Under the pieces are notes generated by a model. That model worked only from the letters and a program-made list of their open reading frames with translations, did not search any database and was not told the origin of the DNA. Position numbers and translations under genes: made by a program. From Gordionus sp. m RMFG-2023 (lineage: Eukaryota; Nematomorpha; Gordioida; Chordodea; Parachordodidae), in NCBI RefSeq assembly GCF_954871325.1, contig NC_088779.1:26522869-26586868 (forward strand): DNA of 64,000 bases, written 5' to 3'. Of this stretch, positions 25,213-36,459 are shown in pieces (the stretch's first letter is position 1; every line of letters starts with the position of its first letter).

Positions 25213-25432
25213 TAGTGTTGTTAAACGGCTCTTTTTGAGCCGATTTTTAAAAACGACTAACTCAATATTTCATCCTGAATAATATTAAGCAAGACTGAAG
25301 ATTTTGTTTGTAGAAGGAACAAAGGTTTGAACATCTATTAAAAAATCTCAAGGCTTAGGCAATATTTTCTGGCTAAAATTTGAGTTAGCCGTTTTTAAAA
25401 ATCGGCTCAAAATGAGCCGTTTAACAACACTA
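25213..25432. mobile_element. hAT-type MITE with 8 bp target duplication
   Basis: A 220 bp near-palindrome. It starts TAGTGTTGTTAAACGGCTC and ends GAGCCGTTTAACAACACTA, and is flanked by the direct repeat GACCTAAT at 25205-25212 and 25433-25440. An 8 bp duplication with a TAGTG start is typical of hAT transposons. There is no coding capacity. This is the best-preserved copy of the family in the window. Others are at 21263, 21918, 47525, 58610 and, faintly, 45955. Confidence 0.9.
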
Positions 25433-25447
25433 GACCTAATATTTATA

Positions 25448-25560
25448 AATTTAGCAATCAATTTTGGCCAGGGTTAGCAGTCAGTCAATTGATCAGTCAA
25501 ATGACTAGATTTTGACGGGTCAAAGGGGAATATTTGACCTGGTCATATAGTCAAATATTC
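25448..25560. repeat. End fragment of a TTTGACC-family element
   Basis: GGCCAGGGTTAGCAGTCAG followed by TCAAATGACTAG, GACGGGTCAAAGG and TATTTGACCTGGTCA resembles the left end of the larger element at 49895-51125 (CAGGGTTGCGTATTTGACC). No matching right end was found. Confidence 0.45.
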
Positions 25561-26333
25561 TATAAGATCTGAATATAAAAATATGTTTGAAAAAGAAAAA
25601 ACGATATAAATACATGTGATCACAATACATTTATTGAGTTCCTAATATTAAGGAGAGCATTTTACTCATAGTGAATTTAATGAAGTATTTAATATAATAA
25701 GAGAATTAGGCATACTACAGGTGGTGATCAAAATATTTCAAGTTATATTTTACGATCATTATAGATATCTTTTTATCTTTTCTGTTTATTTGGGAAGGGG
25801 GGGGGCGTGATTTAGTGTAATATCTCGCCATGAATCTCAATTAATTTAAATATAATATTTTGATTTGGGTTCTTATTGAATAAATAATTTTATATAATAA
25901 AAATATAGCCACACTTATAAAAATTAACAAATAATTAATGACATAATTGATAAATTATATAACTATTAAAAAAAAGTATTGCCGAAATTTAAAAAAAAAA
26001 ATTTTCTCGTCTGGCTGGTGCCATTCCCTTGGTTATAAATTATAAATATTTTCGCCATTCTTTCCTCTTTATTTCAAAGTCTTATAAAATACAATAATAA
26101 AAATTTTGTTTGTTTTTATATTATAGGCTCAAATTTTTTATATTTGCATTATTTTTTGTGACAAAAATATAGGAAGGTCTACTTTGGTATAAAATTTAGC
26201 AAGCTACATACCGACTCATTCGTCAAGATACAGATTTTATGAGGGAATTTACAAATTCTTTTATACGTGATCTTTCTCTACCACATCAATCCTACGATTA
26301 ATATATCAAAAATAACTACCTTTCGTCATGCAT

Positions 26334-26492
26334 TATAAAATTATTTTAAATTTCATATTCCTAGCCCTTGAGTCATATAGTTGTTTTCCCTTACAAATAT
26401 GATCACTTTTGATATAAAATTATTTTAAATTTCATATTCCTAGCCCTTGAGTCATATAGTTGTTTTCCCTTACAAATATGATCACTTTTGAT
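26334..26492. repeat. 79 bp exact tandem duplication
   Basis: The 79 bp unit starting TATAAAATTATTTTAAATTT and ending ATCACTTTTGA occurs twice back to back with no visible difference. It is therefore recent or an assembly duplication. No coding content was seen. Confidence 0.95.
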
Positions 26493-27719
26493 GAGCAACA
26501 TTATTAGTAAAATATTATTATAAATACTCAAGTATTACACTAAAGGGCAAAGTTTAAAATGAGGATTAAATTTTCCTTTTATTCATTAAAGCATGTAAAT
26601 TTTTTTATATTGGGATGTTTCTGTCCGATGTTTTTTCCCATGGTTATTTTTAACCAGTCTTTGTCCAAATCAGTGATTCTTTTAAAATTTTACACTTTAG
26701 TTATATATTTAACAAACAAACTATTGGCTTAGACGATAATATGACAATGCTATACTTTTTCCTTCACATATTCAATAAATAAAAAAATCATTTTTTAAAA
26801 AACTTTTTATAATTAGATTAATTTTGTAAGGATATTTATTCTAAATGTGAATTAGATATCAAAAAATATGGCCTAAAGGGATCTATTAAAATAAGATAAT
26901 ACGCTATACCATTTCCTATTTTAACTTAAGAAAAGGACTGTGGAGAATATAATCAGGGGCTTGTATACATATCTATAAATGATATCAACCCTCTCAAAAC
27001 TTTTAACCACCTACCAAATAAAAATAATTAAAAAAAGAAAATACAATTCATCCCTTTCCAATTTTATTCAAATAATGATAATTATTTCATAACTAACTAT
27101 CCCCCCTCTAATTTCAATGATGCTCCTCTAATGAGTTCGCAGTTCAAGTTACGATGGAAAAAAAATTGCTTGAATTAATTTTGTTATATTATAGCTCTAA
27201 AATTCCATAAGGTTCATAATTATTAAAATATTTGCATTTTGTTAACTTTTTTAAATATACTATATTCTCATTTGATTTGATAACAATGTAATTGAGCTTA
27301 GGTGGCTTCATGTCATGAATAATAAAAATAAAATTAAAATTAAAATACATCATTTTTTTGGTTTTTTTTTAAAAAATATTTTTATTTACCCGCGAAGAGT
27401 GGCATTAAAAATTAAAAAATCTCGCTGAATAATAATAAATATAAAATTTTTTATGAAAACTAGATGAGATGTCTTACCTTTTCCTTATTACAAAGAACTT
27501 ATAGGAATTTTGAGTTATTTTCTCTAAAACATCCACCAATAATTTTAAAATCATTCTTCGCTAGGCTTTATTTTAATTGTATGCGGTTTTAGATGAAATA
27601 ATTAAAATGCTAATGTAATTATAAACGATTTATATTAATTATGGAGAATATGGTAAGAATAACTATTATCAGCTTGGATTTTACAGTTTATAAAATCGTT
27701 TTTAAATAAGTGTTCTGAA
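26493..27719. other. Noncoding spacer
   Basis: AT-rich with no supported gene. The stretches at 24846-25204 and 25561-26333 are likewise without a recognisable gene. Confidence 0.5.
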
Positions 27720-29040
27720 CAGTGGCGTAGACAAAGGGGAAGAGCTAAACCTCCCTCACTGGGAAATATGATTAATGACAACTTTCTTGTAAATTGATAA
27801 AACTCCTTCCATAGTCTAAAGAAAATTCTTATTTAAAAAACAACAAAAAAAAATCTTACAAATCTAGGAATAAACAATACCATCATTTTATTTTATAATC
27901 CATTTTCACAATTTTTTTTACAAATTAATTATAAAACGGAATGCTTCTCAGAGAGGTTAAGCGCACTTAATATTACGTTATTAAACAATAGCTCAACCTA
28001 TTCACTTGATGAAAATAATTAGCTATCCTAATTGTTTTAAATTTTACCATAACCAATCCTTCTCATTTTGATATAACTTTTCCAAAGTTGCCGCAAAATA
28101 TCTCATCTGTCGGAAAAGTTTCCAAGCTTAATTTTCTTTTGGCTAAAATATCGAGTATCTTTAAATCCTCATATTTTGAAATAGGAAAAAAGTTGATTTT
28201 ATAAATAAATATAGTAATATTTTTTTAAGATATTTCATTTAATTTTTTTTATTATAATTGCTTTCTTTAGATTCTTTGTTTAATCTTATAATGTTTCAAA
28301 TTTTTGAAATCCTAATACTTTTTGGTTCATACTTAAAGGTTTGCTATTGTCTATTTCGCTTATTAAAACTAGTTTTTGTTTATTGACTGGAAAAACTGAT
28401 TGATGTAATACTAAGTAATAATCTGGCATTTCATATAGTAGAGCTTACCCAAAAATATTTGTTTGTTTTCGCATGTTGTTAATCTTAGCAATTTTATCTT
28501 ATTTTGTCAGTAAAAACTATCTACCAAATGAATTGAAGAATCAATGTAATAATTATTGATTTAAGTTCCAGATTTATTGCTTCCAGAAATTTGGTTGATT
28601 TTACGCTTTAATGGGTAATATTTATTTTTCTTATAGCACGGTTGCCTATTTGTGTGTGAAAAAAATGACTGAAGAATTAATAAATATTAGCGCAAACCAG
28701 CTATTTTCCATTCTATCAATAATGCCTGAATTAGGCAATTTTTCTTATTTTGCTAATAAACTTTTTCTTTATACTGTCTAAACGAATTAAATTATAATTA
28801 ATAAGGAACATCGATAAAATTTTCGGAATAAATTATTTCAGTCGCTTAAACCATAGATTTGCCAAAATTTTGTTACTAATAGTTTTTTTCCTTTTACTAG
28901 CTATTATACTCGTTTAAGTACTCAATTGGTACTAATAAAGCAAGAAATATTAATATAATTTACAATTAGTTAGTAGAACTATACAGTCGCCAAATTTAAC
29001 GGCGATGATATTAAGTATATAAATCCTGTCTATGCCACTG
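27720..29040. mobile_element. hAT-type element, about 1.3 kb (CAGTGGCGTAG family)
   Basis: The left end CAGTGGCGTAGACAAAGG at 27720 and the right end TGTCTATGCCACTG at 29040 are inverted. Flanks read GTTCTGAA and GTTCTGAT when the last G is counted, an approximate 8 bp target duplication. CAGTGGCGTAG ends are common in invertebrate hAT elements. The interior is AT-rich and contains no reading frame I can assign to a transposase. It is a decayed or non-autonomous copy. Confidence 0.65.
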
Positions 29041-30084
29041 TTCTGATACACAAGTTGAAGCGATAAAGAAATTGCTCAGAATTATCAAATTATTATGGTA
29101 ATTATAGATATAAATATCTTAAACATGATATTTAAAGAAATTCGAATATTATGAAAGAATTAAATAAAAATGTAAATATAAGCCTTCCTGATATTGGAAT
29201 ATCTTTATTTTCTTGATTTGGAACATTTTCTATTTATTTTCAAAAAATCCTAATTTATTTTAATTCCATTTTATTAGAAAAAATGAGTAAAAGTGCTTAC
29301 AAATTGAGAAGGAGCGTTTAGCGGTGTTTTCATAAAAACGCCTGATTTAAATTGAACTGGTATTATTTTATAAAATGATGAAAACTATTATACGTTTTTT
29401 TAATTTTTATATTGTTTAGTTAGACTTGTGAAATCAGCAAAAATAAAAAACTAAAATAACTAGATCTAATGATTTATTTCCATAATTTATTCTTCATAAA
29501 TATTACAATGTAATCCAATAGAATATTTTGAATTTTTTTTTTGATAATCATAACTTTGCAGTTATTTCTATTTATTAAAATGCGAAAAGAAGAAAAAGGA
29601 GAGGTCAAAATATTCAAATAAATTAGTTACTATTATATCAGAAAGTTATATCGATGTGCATTATCTAAAAATTATAATTAGTAGGCATTAATTATCAGTA
29701 AAATCTTCTATAATTTTTAAAAATAATCTGAGAAAATCAATAAAAAATTCTTAGCTCTCTATATAATTTTTCATCTAGATTGGAAAAAAGGTATATCAGA
29801 AAATTTTCTTTAAATGACATAAAGCACACGGGGGGGGGGGGGGGTTAACTTACTCTGGTAAAAACTTAACCCAAAATTTCCCCTCCATACTTACAACCAT
29901 GAGTGAGTGAGACCTGAAAGAGTAATGTATTTTGTATCACATCAGATAAATGTTACATGCTTATTAAATAAACAATACGTAATAAAATATTCTTAAAACA
30001 TTCGCGTTTATGATTTAAGAAACTTCGGTTGGTAAATTGATATTGAATATATCAATTTCACTTAAAATGAATTCGTAATTTTCG
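29041..30084. other. Noncoding spacer with a poly-G run
   Basis: No gene seen. A run of about 15 G at 29829-29843 interrupts AT-rich DNA. The 29270-29440 part has no domain match on either strand. Confidence 0.5.
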
Positions 30085-30650
30085 AAGTCATGCGCTCGCT
30101 ATAATAATTTCGCGCACATACATTCGCGGTAGAAAATTCGCTATAAAGAGTTGGCGTTCGCTAAAATTTATTCGCTCTAAAGTATTCGCGGTTTAGGTTT
30201 CGCGGAAATAAATTCGCGATAATGAGTTCGCGATCAAAGTTTCGCTATAATGTATTCGCTATAAAGTATTCGCAGTTAAAGTTTCGCGGAAATAAATTCG
30301 CTATAACGAGTTCGCGATCAAAGTTTCGCTAAAATGTATTCGCTATAAAGTATTCGTGGTTAAGGTTTCGCGGAAATAAATTCGCTATAACGAGTTCGCG
30401 ATCAAAGTTTCGCTATAATGTATTCTCTATAAAGTATTCGCGGTCAAGGTTTCGCGGAAATAAATTCGCAATAATAAGTTCGCGATATTGTCTTCGCTAT
30501 AAAAGTTTCGCGGAAAAAAATTCGCGGAATTGGTTTCGCGATATTGCCTTCGCTATAAAATTCCTTCGCGATAAACGACATTCGCGATAAAAGTTTCGCG
30601 AAAAAGTGTTTCGTTATAAAATTTTCTCTGAATTGACCTGATACGTTTTT
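30085..30650 (-). repeat. CGCGA-rich tandem array, right (inverted)
   Basis: Units such as TTCGCGATAAAAGTTTCGCG, GTATTCGCTATAAAG and GTTTCGCGGAAATAAATTCG, including about four longer units of roughly 60-65 bp between 30180 and 30480. On the minus strand it begins GGTCAATTCAGAG, CACTTTTTCGCGAAACTTTT, the same start as the left array at 24405. The two arrays form a large inverted pair around about 5.2 kb. A 71-residue minus frame across it is repeat translation and not a gene. Confidence 0.9.
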
Positions 30651-31200
30651 TAGGTACATTTTTATTATAAGCTCTTTTTAGAGCCATCAATATTTTTAAA
30701 ATTTACACTCATTTTTAATATATGACTTGTTTTACTATTTACATATTAATAAAAATGAATGTTGTAAACGTTATTCAAAAGTGAAACGCTTTGTCTGACA
30801 AAGGGTCACCGTTACTCGTTATCTTATGAAAAAAGTAACTAGAGCTATTGGCTATTCAAAAAGTAAACAGTTTACTTGAAATATTAAATATTATATATAA
30901 ATATTTTTTCCCTATATTTATAATATAAATAAAATTTACAAATAAATATTTATTTATTTTTTTTAAATATTGGTAAAAACATATAATTATATAGAGTAAA
31001 TATACATTTAAAAAAAAATACTGTATTTATAAAAATAATAAATATATATAATAAAATAAAATATAAGTAATTTTTACATAACGGAATTTAAGAAAAATAT
31101 ATAATTTAACAATTCTAGAAATTTTAAGAAATTTATCAACCAACGACTTCATAATATAAAGTATAATAATGGAAATATAATTAGTGCAAATGATAATACG
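30651..31200. other. Noncoding spacer
   Basis: AT-rich. Nothing recognised between the repeat array and the LINE 3' region, which begins with a GGAGGGGGGG tract near 31208. Confidence 0.5.
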
Positions 31201-31259
31201 AGGAAAAGGAGGGGGGGGAGGGTAATTTTAAAAATGATTTAGGGAAGAAGAAGAAAATC

Positions 31260-31900
31260 TAGATTAATCGGGCTCCTCAGGGAATGAACCTACGAATCAT
31301 GTGAAATTAGATTTTATAATCTGAATTCCTATACGTTGACGTAAGTAGACGCCTTCTTTTGGGTCTCCTGATTTTGTTCTTAAGGTTCTGCCAATCTTTT
31401 TAATTAGGCTAAGATCCTGACTTCCAAGAGAAGTTAAGGTTGTCGTGACAATTGGTACGAATTTATACTCATCTGGAATATCCACATGTTTATTTGTTTT
31501 AAAATTTTCGGTGTATTTTAAAATGTCTTTATTGAGGTTGGAGGGTGATAGGGGGTCAACGCAGGAGAAATCCCACGCTAGAAATCGGCCATTCTCCCAA
31601 GGAATTTGTGTAATTCCATCGGGTCGTCAAGTATTATTTATAAATAAAAATTTTAATTGGGAGAATTTATTAAAAATTAAATATTAATCTCTATTTAAAA
31701 AAAAAGCTTAATAGATCCTCCATTACTTTATCTTGTAAACTCTGAGCTCCCCATGCCTCTGGCATAATCCACAATCGCTTCCACGTTATTAATGTGCTAG
31801 AGTTCTCCAATTTCTATATATGATGCAAAAATTAAAGAATCAAATAAATTAGGATTTAGATATATTCTTCTTTAGCATAAAATGTAGCTCCCGCATTTAA
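31260..31900 (-). mobile_element. LINE C-terminal domain remains (minus strand)
   Basis: On minus from about 31632 to 31297 the frame reads RPDGITQIPWENGRFLAWDF, then VDPLSPSNLN, KFVPIVTTTLTSLGSQDLSL and GDPKEGVYLRQRIGIQI, and ends at a stop by SNFT. This is the clearest example in the window of the RPDG...WDxT domain. Upstream on the same strand, about 31900-31650, are the broken WD-linker remains also seen in copy A. A GGAGGGG tract lies 3' of the stop, as in the copies at 8160 and 16940. It faces the plus-strand LINE at 22974-24400 tail to tail. Confidence 0.7.
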
Positions 31901-33850
31901 AAAATTTACTCACTGTTTATTGATTAATTATTATTTCTTAGAAGCTACTCTCGAGTAAACTTATTAGCTACTCTACTTAAGTTTCTCAGCATTGTCAAGA
32001 TCCTTTTGATTAGACAAAAATATAAATATTATTTAAAAACCAAACTTTATTAAAACAAAATATATTTATGTTTTAAGTGGTAATTATACGATTTTAGTAT
32101 AGCGATTAGAACCTATCCCTTTACATATGAAAGTTTTCAAGAATTTATATTTTTAGTCACACGTCCTTTTCATACATATAGTGATTTTTTTTTAATTAAT
32201 ACTATTTATATTGAAAGACGACACTTTAAATGTATGAGACGATTTTAGCCGGTATTTATAACAATCTATAAGCACATCTTATCTTTACATATGTTCAAAT
32301 TTTGAAAATAATATTAGAATTTGAGATATGTTAAAAAGAAAAGACCACATTCAAATTGCATTAATGCAATCCATAATGGCTTAATCGTAATGCTCAAAGT
32401 AAATTAAATAGTGTTATGTTATTGGCATTGCAAGCCTTATCATTCAAAAACCTATAAACCAGTTTAAACATTGTCAAAAGTATGTTGGTTTGACTCAAAG
32501 TAAGACTATATACTTAGTCATACTTAAAAAAATAATTTGTCAAATAAAATCTTTAAGGTGAGTGCTCAAATTAAATTTAGTAGTGCTGGGTACATTGCAG
32601 GTGCTCGCCGATGTCTGAATTTAAAAAGAGTTTTGATTAGAGTCTAGGATTGGAAATTATTATATTCGAAGACCGGGGCAATAAAATTTTTTAAACCGTC
32701 AAATGAGAGAAAGATTATACTTAGAATTTAAGAAGTTGTCAAAAAAATATAATTAAAATCCTCGAATAATTAAATAAGTGTATATTCTCATAAGGAGTAA
32801 GAAACGAAAAATATGATATGTTACTTACAATGAATCGTGTATCAAAGGTTTGAAAAATTAAAACCTCGGAAAAAAATGAAATTGTAAAAAAAATATAAAA
32901 AAAATGTCTTAATTAAAAAATAAGCAAAAGCGATGGGAAGGGGATGAAAGAATCCTGTACAAAAAAATATATGAGCTATAATTCTATAAGGATTAATGAA
33001 ATCTAAAAAAAAATGAAAATTACCCATATAAAAAACTCGTTATTGAAACTAGTAAACAGAAAAAAATCGAAAAAACATTAGGTCGTTTAGGCGCCTGAGT
33101 AAATAAATATATACAGTTGTAATTATGCAATTTTACTATTTATAGTAATTATTTCTTCATAAAAAAATTATATTCTGGCAGGTGTTACAACTTTTCCGGG
33201 TGTCTAATGACCTCTAAGCGATTATTTTTTGTATTTTTTATAATTCTATTATGTATTAGATTTGTTGTTTTTTATAAAAAATTAATAAGACTTTATAAAT
33301 ATTTATTATTTGATTAATACATATAAATTATATTTTCATTATGTTAACATTTATAAATGTTTTAAAAATGGAACATCAATAATTATTCATAATGTCTAAA
33401 TATTAATTAAGCATTAAAAGTTGAAGTTTAATTTTAATATTATTTAAAATAAATATAATTATTTATTAATTTAAATTAAAATTATTCCACTTTAAATTTT
33501 GATTTGTGTCTGAGTTCTTATCACTAATCAACTTTAATTTATTAAGCCTCTTCCTAAGAAAATTTAAAAGATCCTAACCAATATACAAAACTTCTGTGTC
33601 AAAACTCTTAGTATATATAATTAAAACATTTTTACTCATTTATTTTATATTTATTAGATAATGAAAAAAGAAGAGATATTGTTGGAATAGAACTGGAAGC
33701 AATATTGATGTTGATGATATTTTAGACAGAAGAAGAGGAGACAATGAAAGAGTTGGAGTTCAACAAAGTATATTAAAAAGACAGTTTTCCAATTTCAAAC
33801 TATGCTTTAGATAATAAATGAAGATTAATTATAGTTCTAAGAGATATAAA
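31632..33850 (-). repeat. Duplicated block, copy B right part
   Basis: Collinear with 11472-13748, in the same orientation and at high identity by eye. Differences include one copy instead of two of the 117 bp unit, and an extra CTCGAGTAAACTTATTAG segment near 31950. Confidence 0.85.
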
Positions 33851-34045
33851 TAATGGAAAAAAAATTAAGAGTAAGTAAATAGGCAAATTATTTTATATAT
33901 AAGATATTTTTTTGTAAAACCGCAATATGTGAGGTTGAATCTAGAGATATCTGTGATAAATTTTTTATTATAACTAAAGGTAACATTAGATATAGGCATG
34001 GAATCTGATGAGGAAGCTATGACAAGTCTGATTATTAGTAGCAAC

Positions 34046-34392
34046 CAGTGGCGTAGCTAGGAATTTTCCTTAGAGGGGGTCCATACATATAAAAGGTTCG
34101 GCCGGGTTTATCTTACAAATCATAACCATATTTTCGATAATATATAATAAATTTATTTTTTAAATGCTCAATAATATGTTATTATAATTTAGTAGATTAT
34201 TCTCAATGACTTTATAATAATACTATCCAGAATAATTTCAATAGTAATATAATATCCTTCCACAAACATCAAAACTAGAAAAATATAATTTATATAAAAT
34301 TACTTTTAAGTCTTTTGAACGTATAATCTCAAAAAAAAATTTGCTCTGGGAGGGGTACAAACCCGAAAACCACCCCCGTAGCTACGCCACTG
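34046..34392. mobile_element. hAT-type MITE, 347 bp (CAGTGGCGTAGCTA family)
   Basis: The left end CAGTGGCGTAGCTAGG and right end GTAGCTACGCCACTG are inverted. Exact 8 bp flanking repeats GTAGCAAC lie at 34038-34045 and 34393-34400. No coding capacity. The exact target duplication and well-kept ends suggest a fairly recent insertion. A related right end (CCACGCCGCTG) is visible near 35078 without its partner, and a related left end (CAGTGGCGTATAG) near 38514. Confidence 0.9.
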
Positions 34393-34400
34393 GTAGCAAC

Positions 34401-36459
34401 AATCTATATAAAGGAATATTGGATAATGAGAGAATTGTAATTCAACAAAGTATGAAATACCTAATCTTATCTAAATTTTTTTGGATAATGAAGAATGAAG
34501 ATTAATTATAAATGATAAAGATAAAAAAAATATAGTTACAGAGCGTTATATTAGTTGCTTGACCTTTCGTCAATGTTGGTTGCTAAGAATTATATTGCTT
34601 GTGTGGTTTTTTATAACCATTATCAACTGAGTCAGCGTAGGAATAGATAAACATCTTTTTATCACTTTTGTAATTCTTTAGTTGTAAAAATTGTTTATAT
34701 CCGCAATAACAAACATTTAAATTTTTCACTTCTGTAATTCTTTACTTGCAAAATTTTTTCATATTTGAAATCACAAATATTTAATACACTTTGATATTAT
34801 AAATTATAATATATCCCTTCTGCAATAGCGGATATTTAAAACTGTATTATATAGATAAATATTTTGTTAAAAAATATTTTTTTTGCCTTAACAAATATCT
34901 TGTAAAGCGAACCGAAGGTTACTAATATTTTTTTCATTTATGCTGGCTACTATAGTGGCTAGACACTAATAAAACACATAATATTGCCAAAATTTATAAA
35001 TAGGATTTGGGGTTCGCCCCCAAAAAAAATTTAAACCCCCCCCCCACCCCCCATGAATGAATCCTTGCCACGCCGCTGTTTATTCTTATTAGACATCTTT
35101 CTTTCCTTCTCTTTTTTACGTGTTTAAGTAAATTTTTTCTTCTTTGAAAAACAGTTTTGAGTTTAATTTTTAATACGTTATTTTGATATTATTACAAACT
35201 ACTATTATTTTAAGACATAATATACCAACTAGAGGTGGAGCGACAATAATAAATAAAATCTTAATTGCTTTCATCATATCACTCTTCTCCTAGTTTTCGT
35301 TTATTTTATAAAAGTTACAATATATTTTTTTAATTGAGCTCCATGAGATTGTAAAGGCTACTAACGCTCCTGATCTGGACATAATATCAAAAACATATGA
35401 ACTTTGGTAACTTAAACAATGTAAAAAATAAAGTATTGGCCTATTTTTCCGAATTTATCAAAGTTTATTATTTTAAAATAATTTGAGATATTAATAAATT
35501 TTAGCTTAAAATTTTATTTTTAAGAAGAAAAAAAGTAAGGATATTAATTTATTTTATTATTTTTCATATTATAAGATTTGCACAATTATATTAATCAAAA
35601 TTGGGAAATGTAAACATAATTGGCTAGAATTAAAAAATTTTTTATTAGAAGATTTTGGACATGTTTCATAATTTTATAAAATTACGAATGTTTTGATACT
35701 TTTTAAAATATATTTAGGTCATAGCCTAATATATATATTAAAGTAAAAATAGTAAAAGGAGACTTTGTATTTTTTTTCAGTATATTTGGTTATCCATATT
35801 TTTAATTTGGAATTTTTTATACCAGACTTAAATAATCTAAGAAATTAATGAAAGGAATATTGCTAATCGATCATCAACGAAAAGAATATTTGTTACACCG
35901 GGCAAAACTAAATTTCCATTAATAGATGAAGAAAATAGTAGTTATTTTAATTTCTATTTCTAAAACATTAATTGGAATAAAACATTTTGAGCAAAAATCA
36001 ATCGCAAAGTAATAAATTTTCGTCAGTTAGACATTGATTTTAATATATAAATTGCTGACATAAATTTTTAAAGTAAAAATTTATTTTTATTCTAAGTTGT
36101 AATATTATCTTTAAATTTCTTTAATAAATTTGATTGTTAAGGTTTTCCTATATTTAAGTTTACACATAAAATTGTTTTTCCTAGTTTTTTCAACAATTAT
36201 TCACAAGGATAACACCTATTATCGACTGACAAAATGAAACGATGTTTTAGTTTTCTCTTGCTTTATCAAAATGAATTATAATTAAAATTTATATGTGATA
36301 AAGGTAAGGAATTAGTAATTTTTACTACATTTAATTATATTAAAAATTATTTTTAAGAACTTATAATATATTTTAATGGAAATAGTGAGTAAAATTTTTA
36401 AAATGAAAAATTATAATTAATAATCATAAAATTATTTTTTATTTATAACATCTATTTAA
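34401..36459. other. Noncoding spacer downstream of the GPCR
   Basis: AT-rich with no supported gene. A C-rich run near 35037-35052 and a hAT-like right end near 35078 are the only landmarks. Confidence 0.5.

Noticed and set aside
24405-30650. CRISPR-like interpretation of the regular CGCGA units
   Set aside because: Units are contiguous and irregular with no unique spacers, and the DNA is clearly from an animal with spliced genes.
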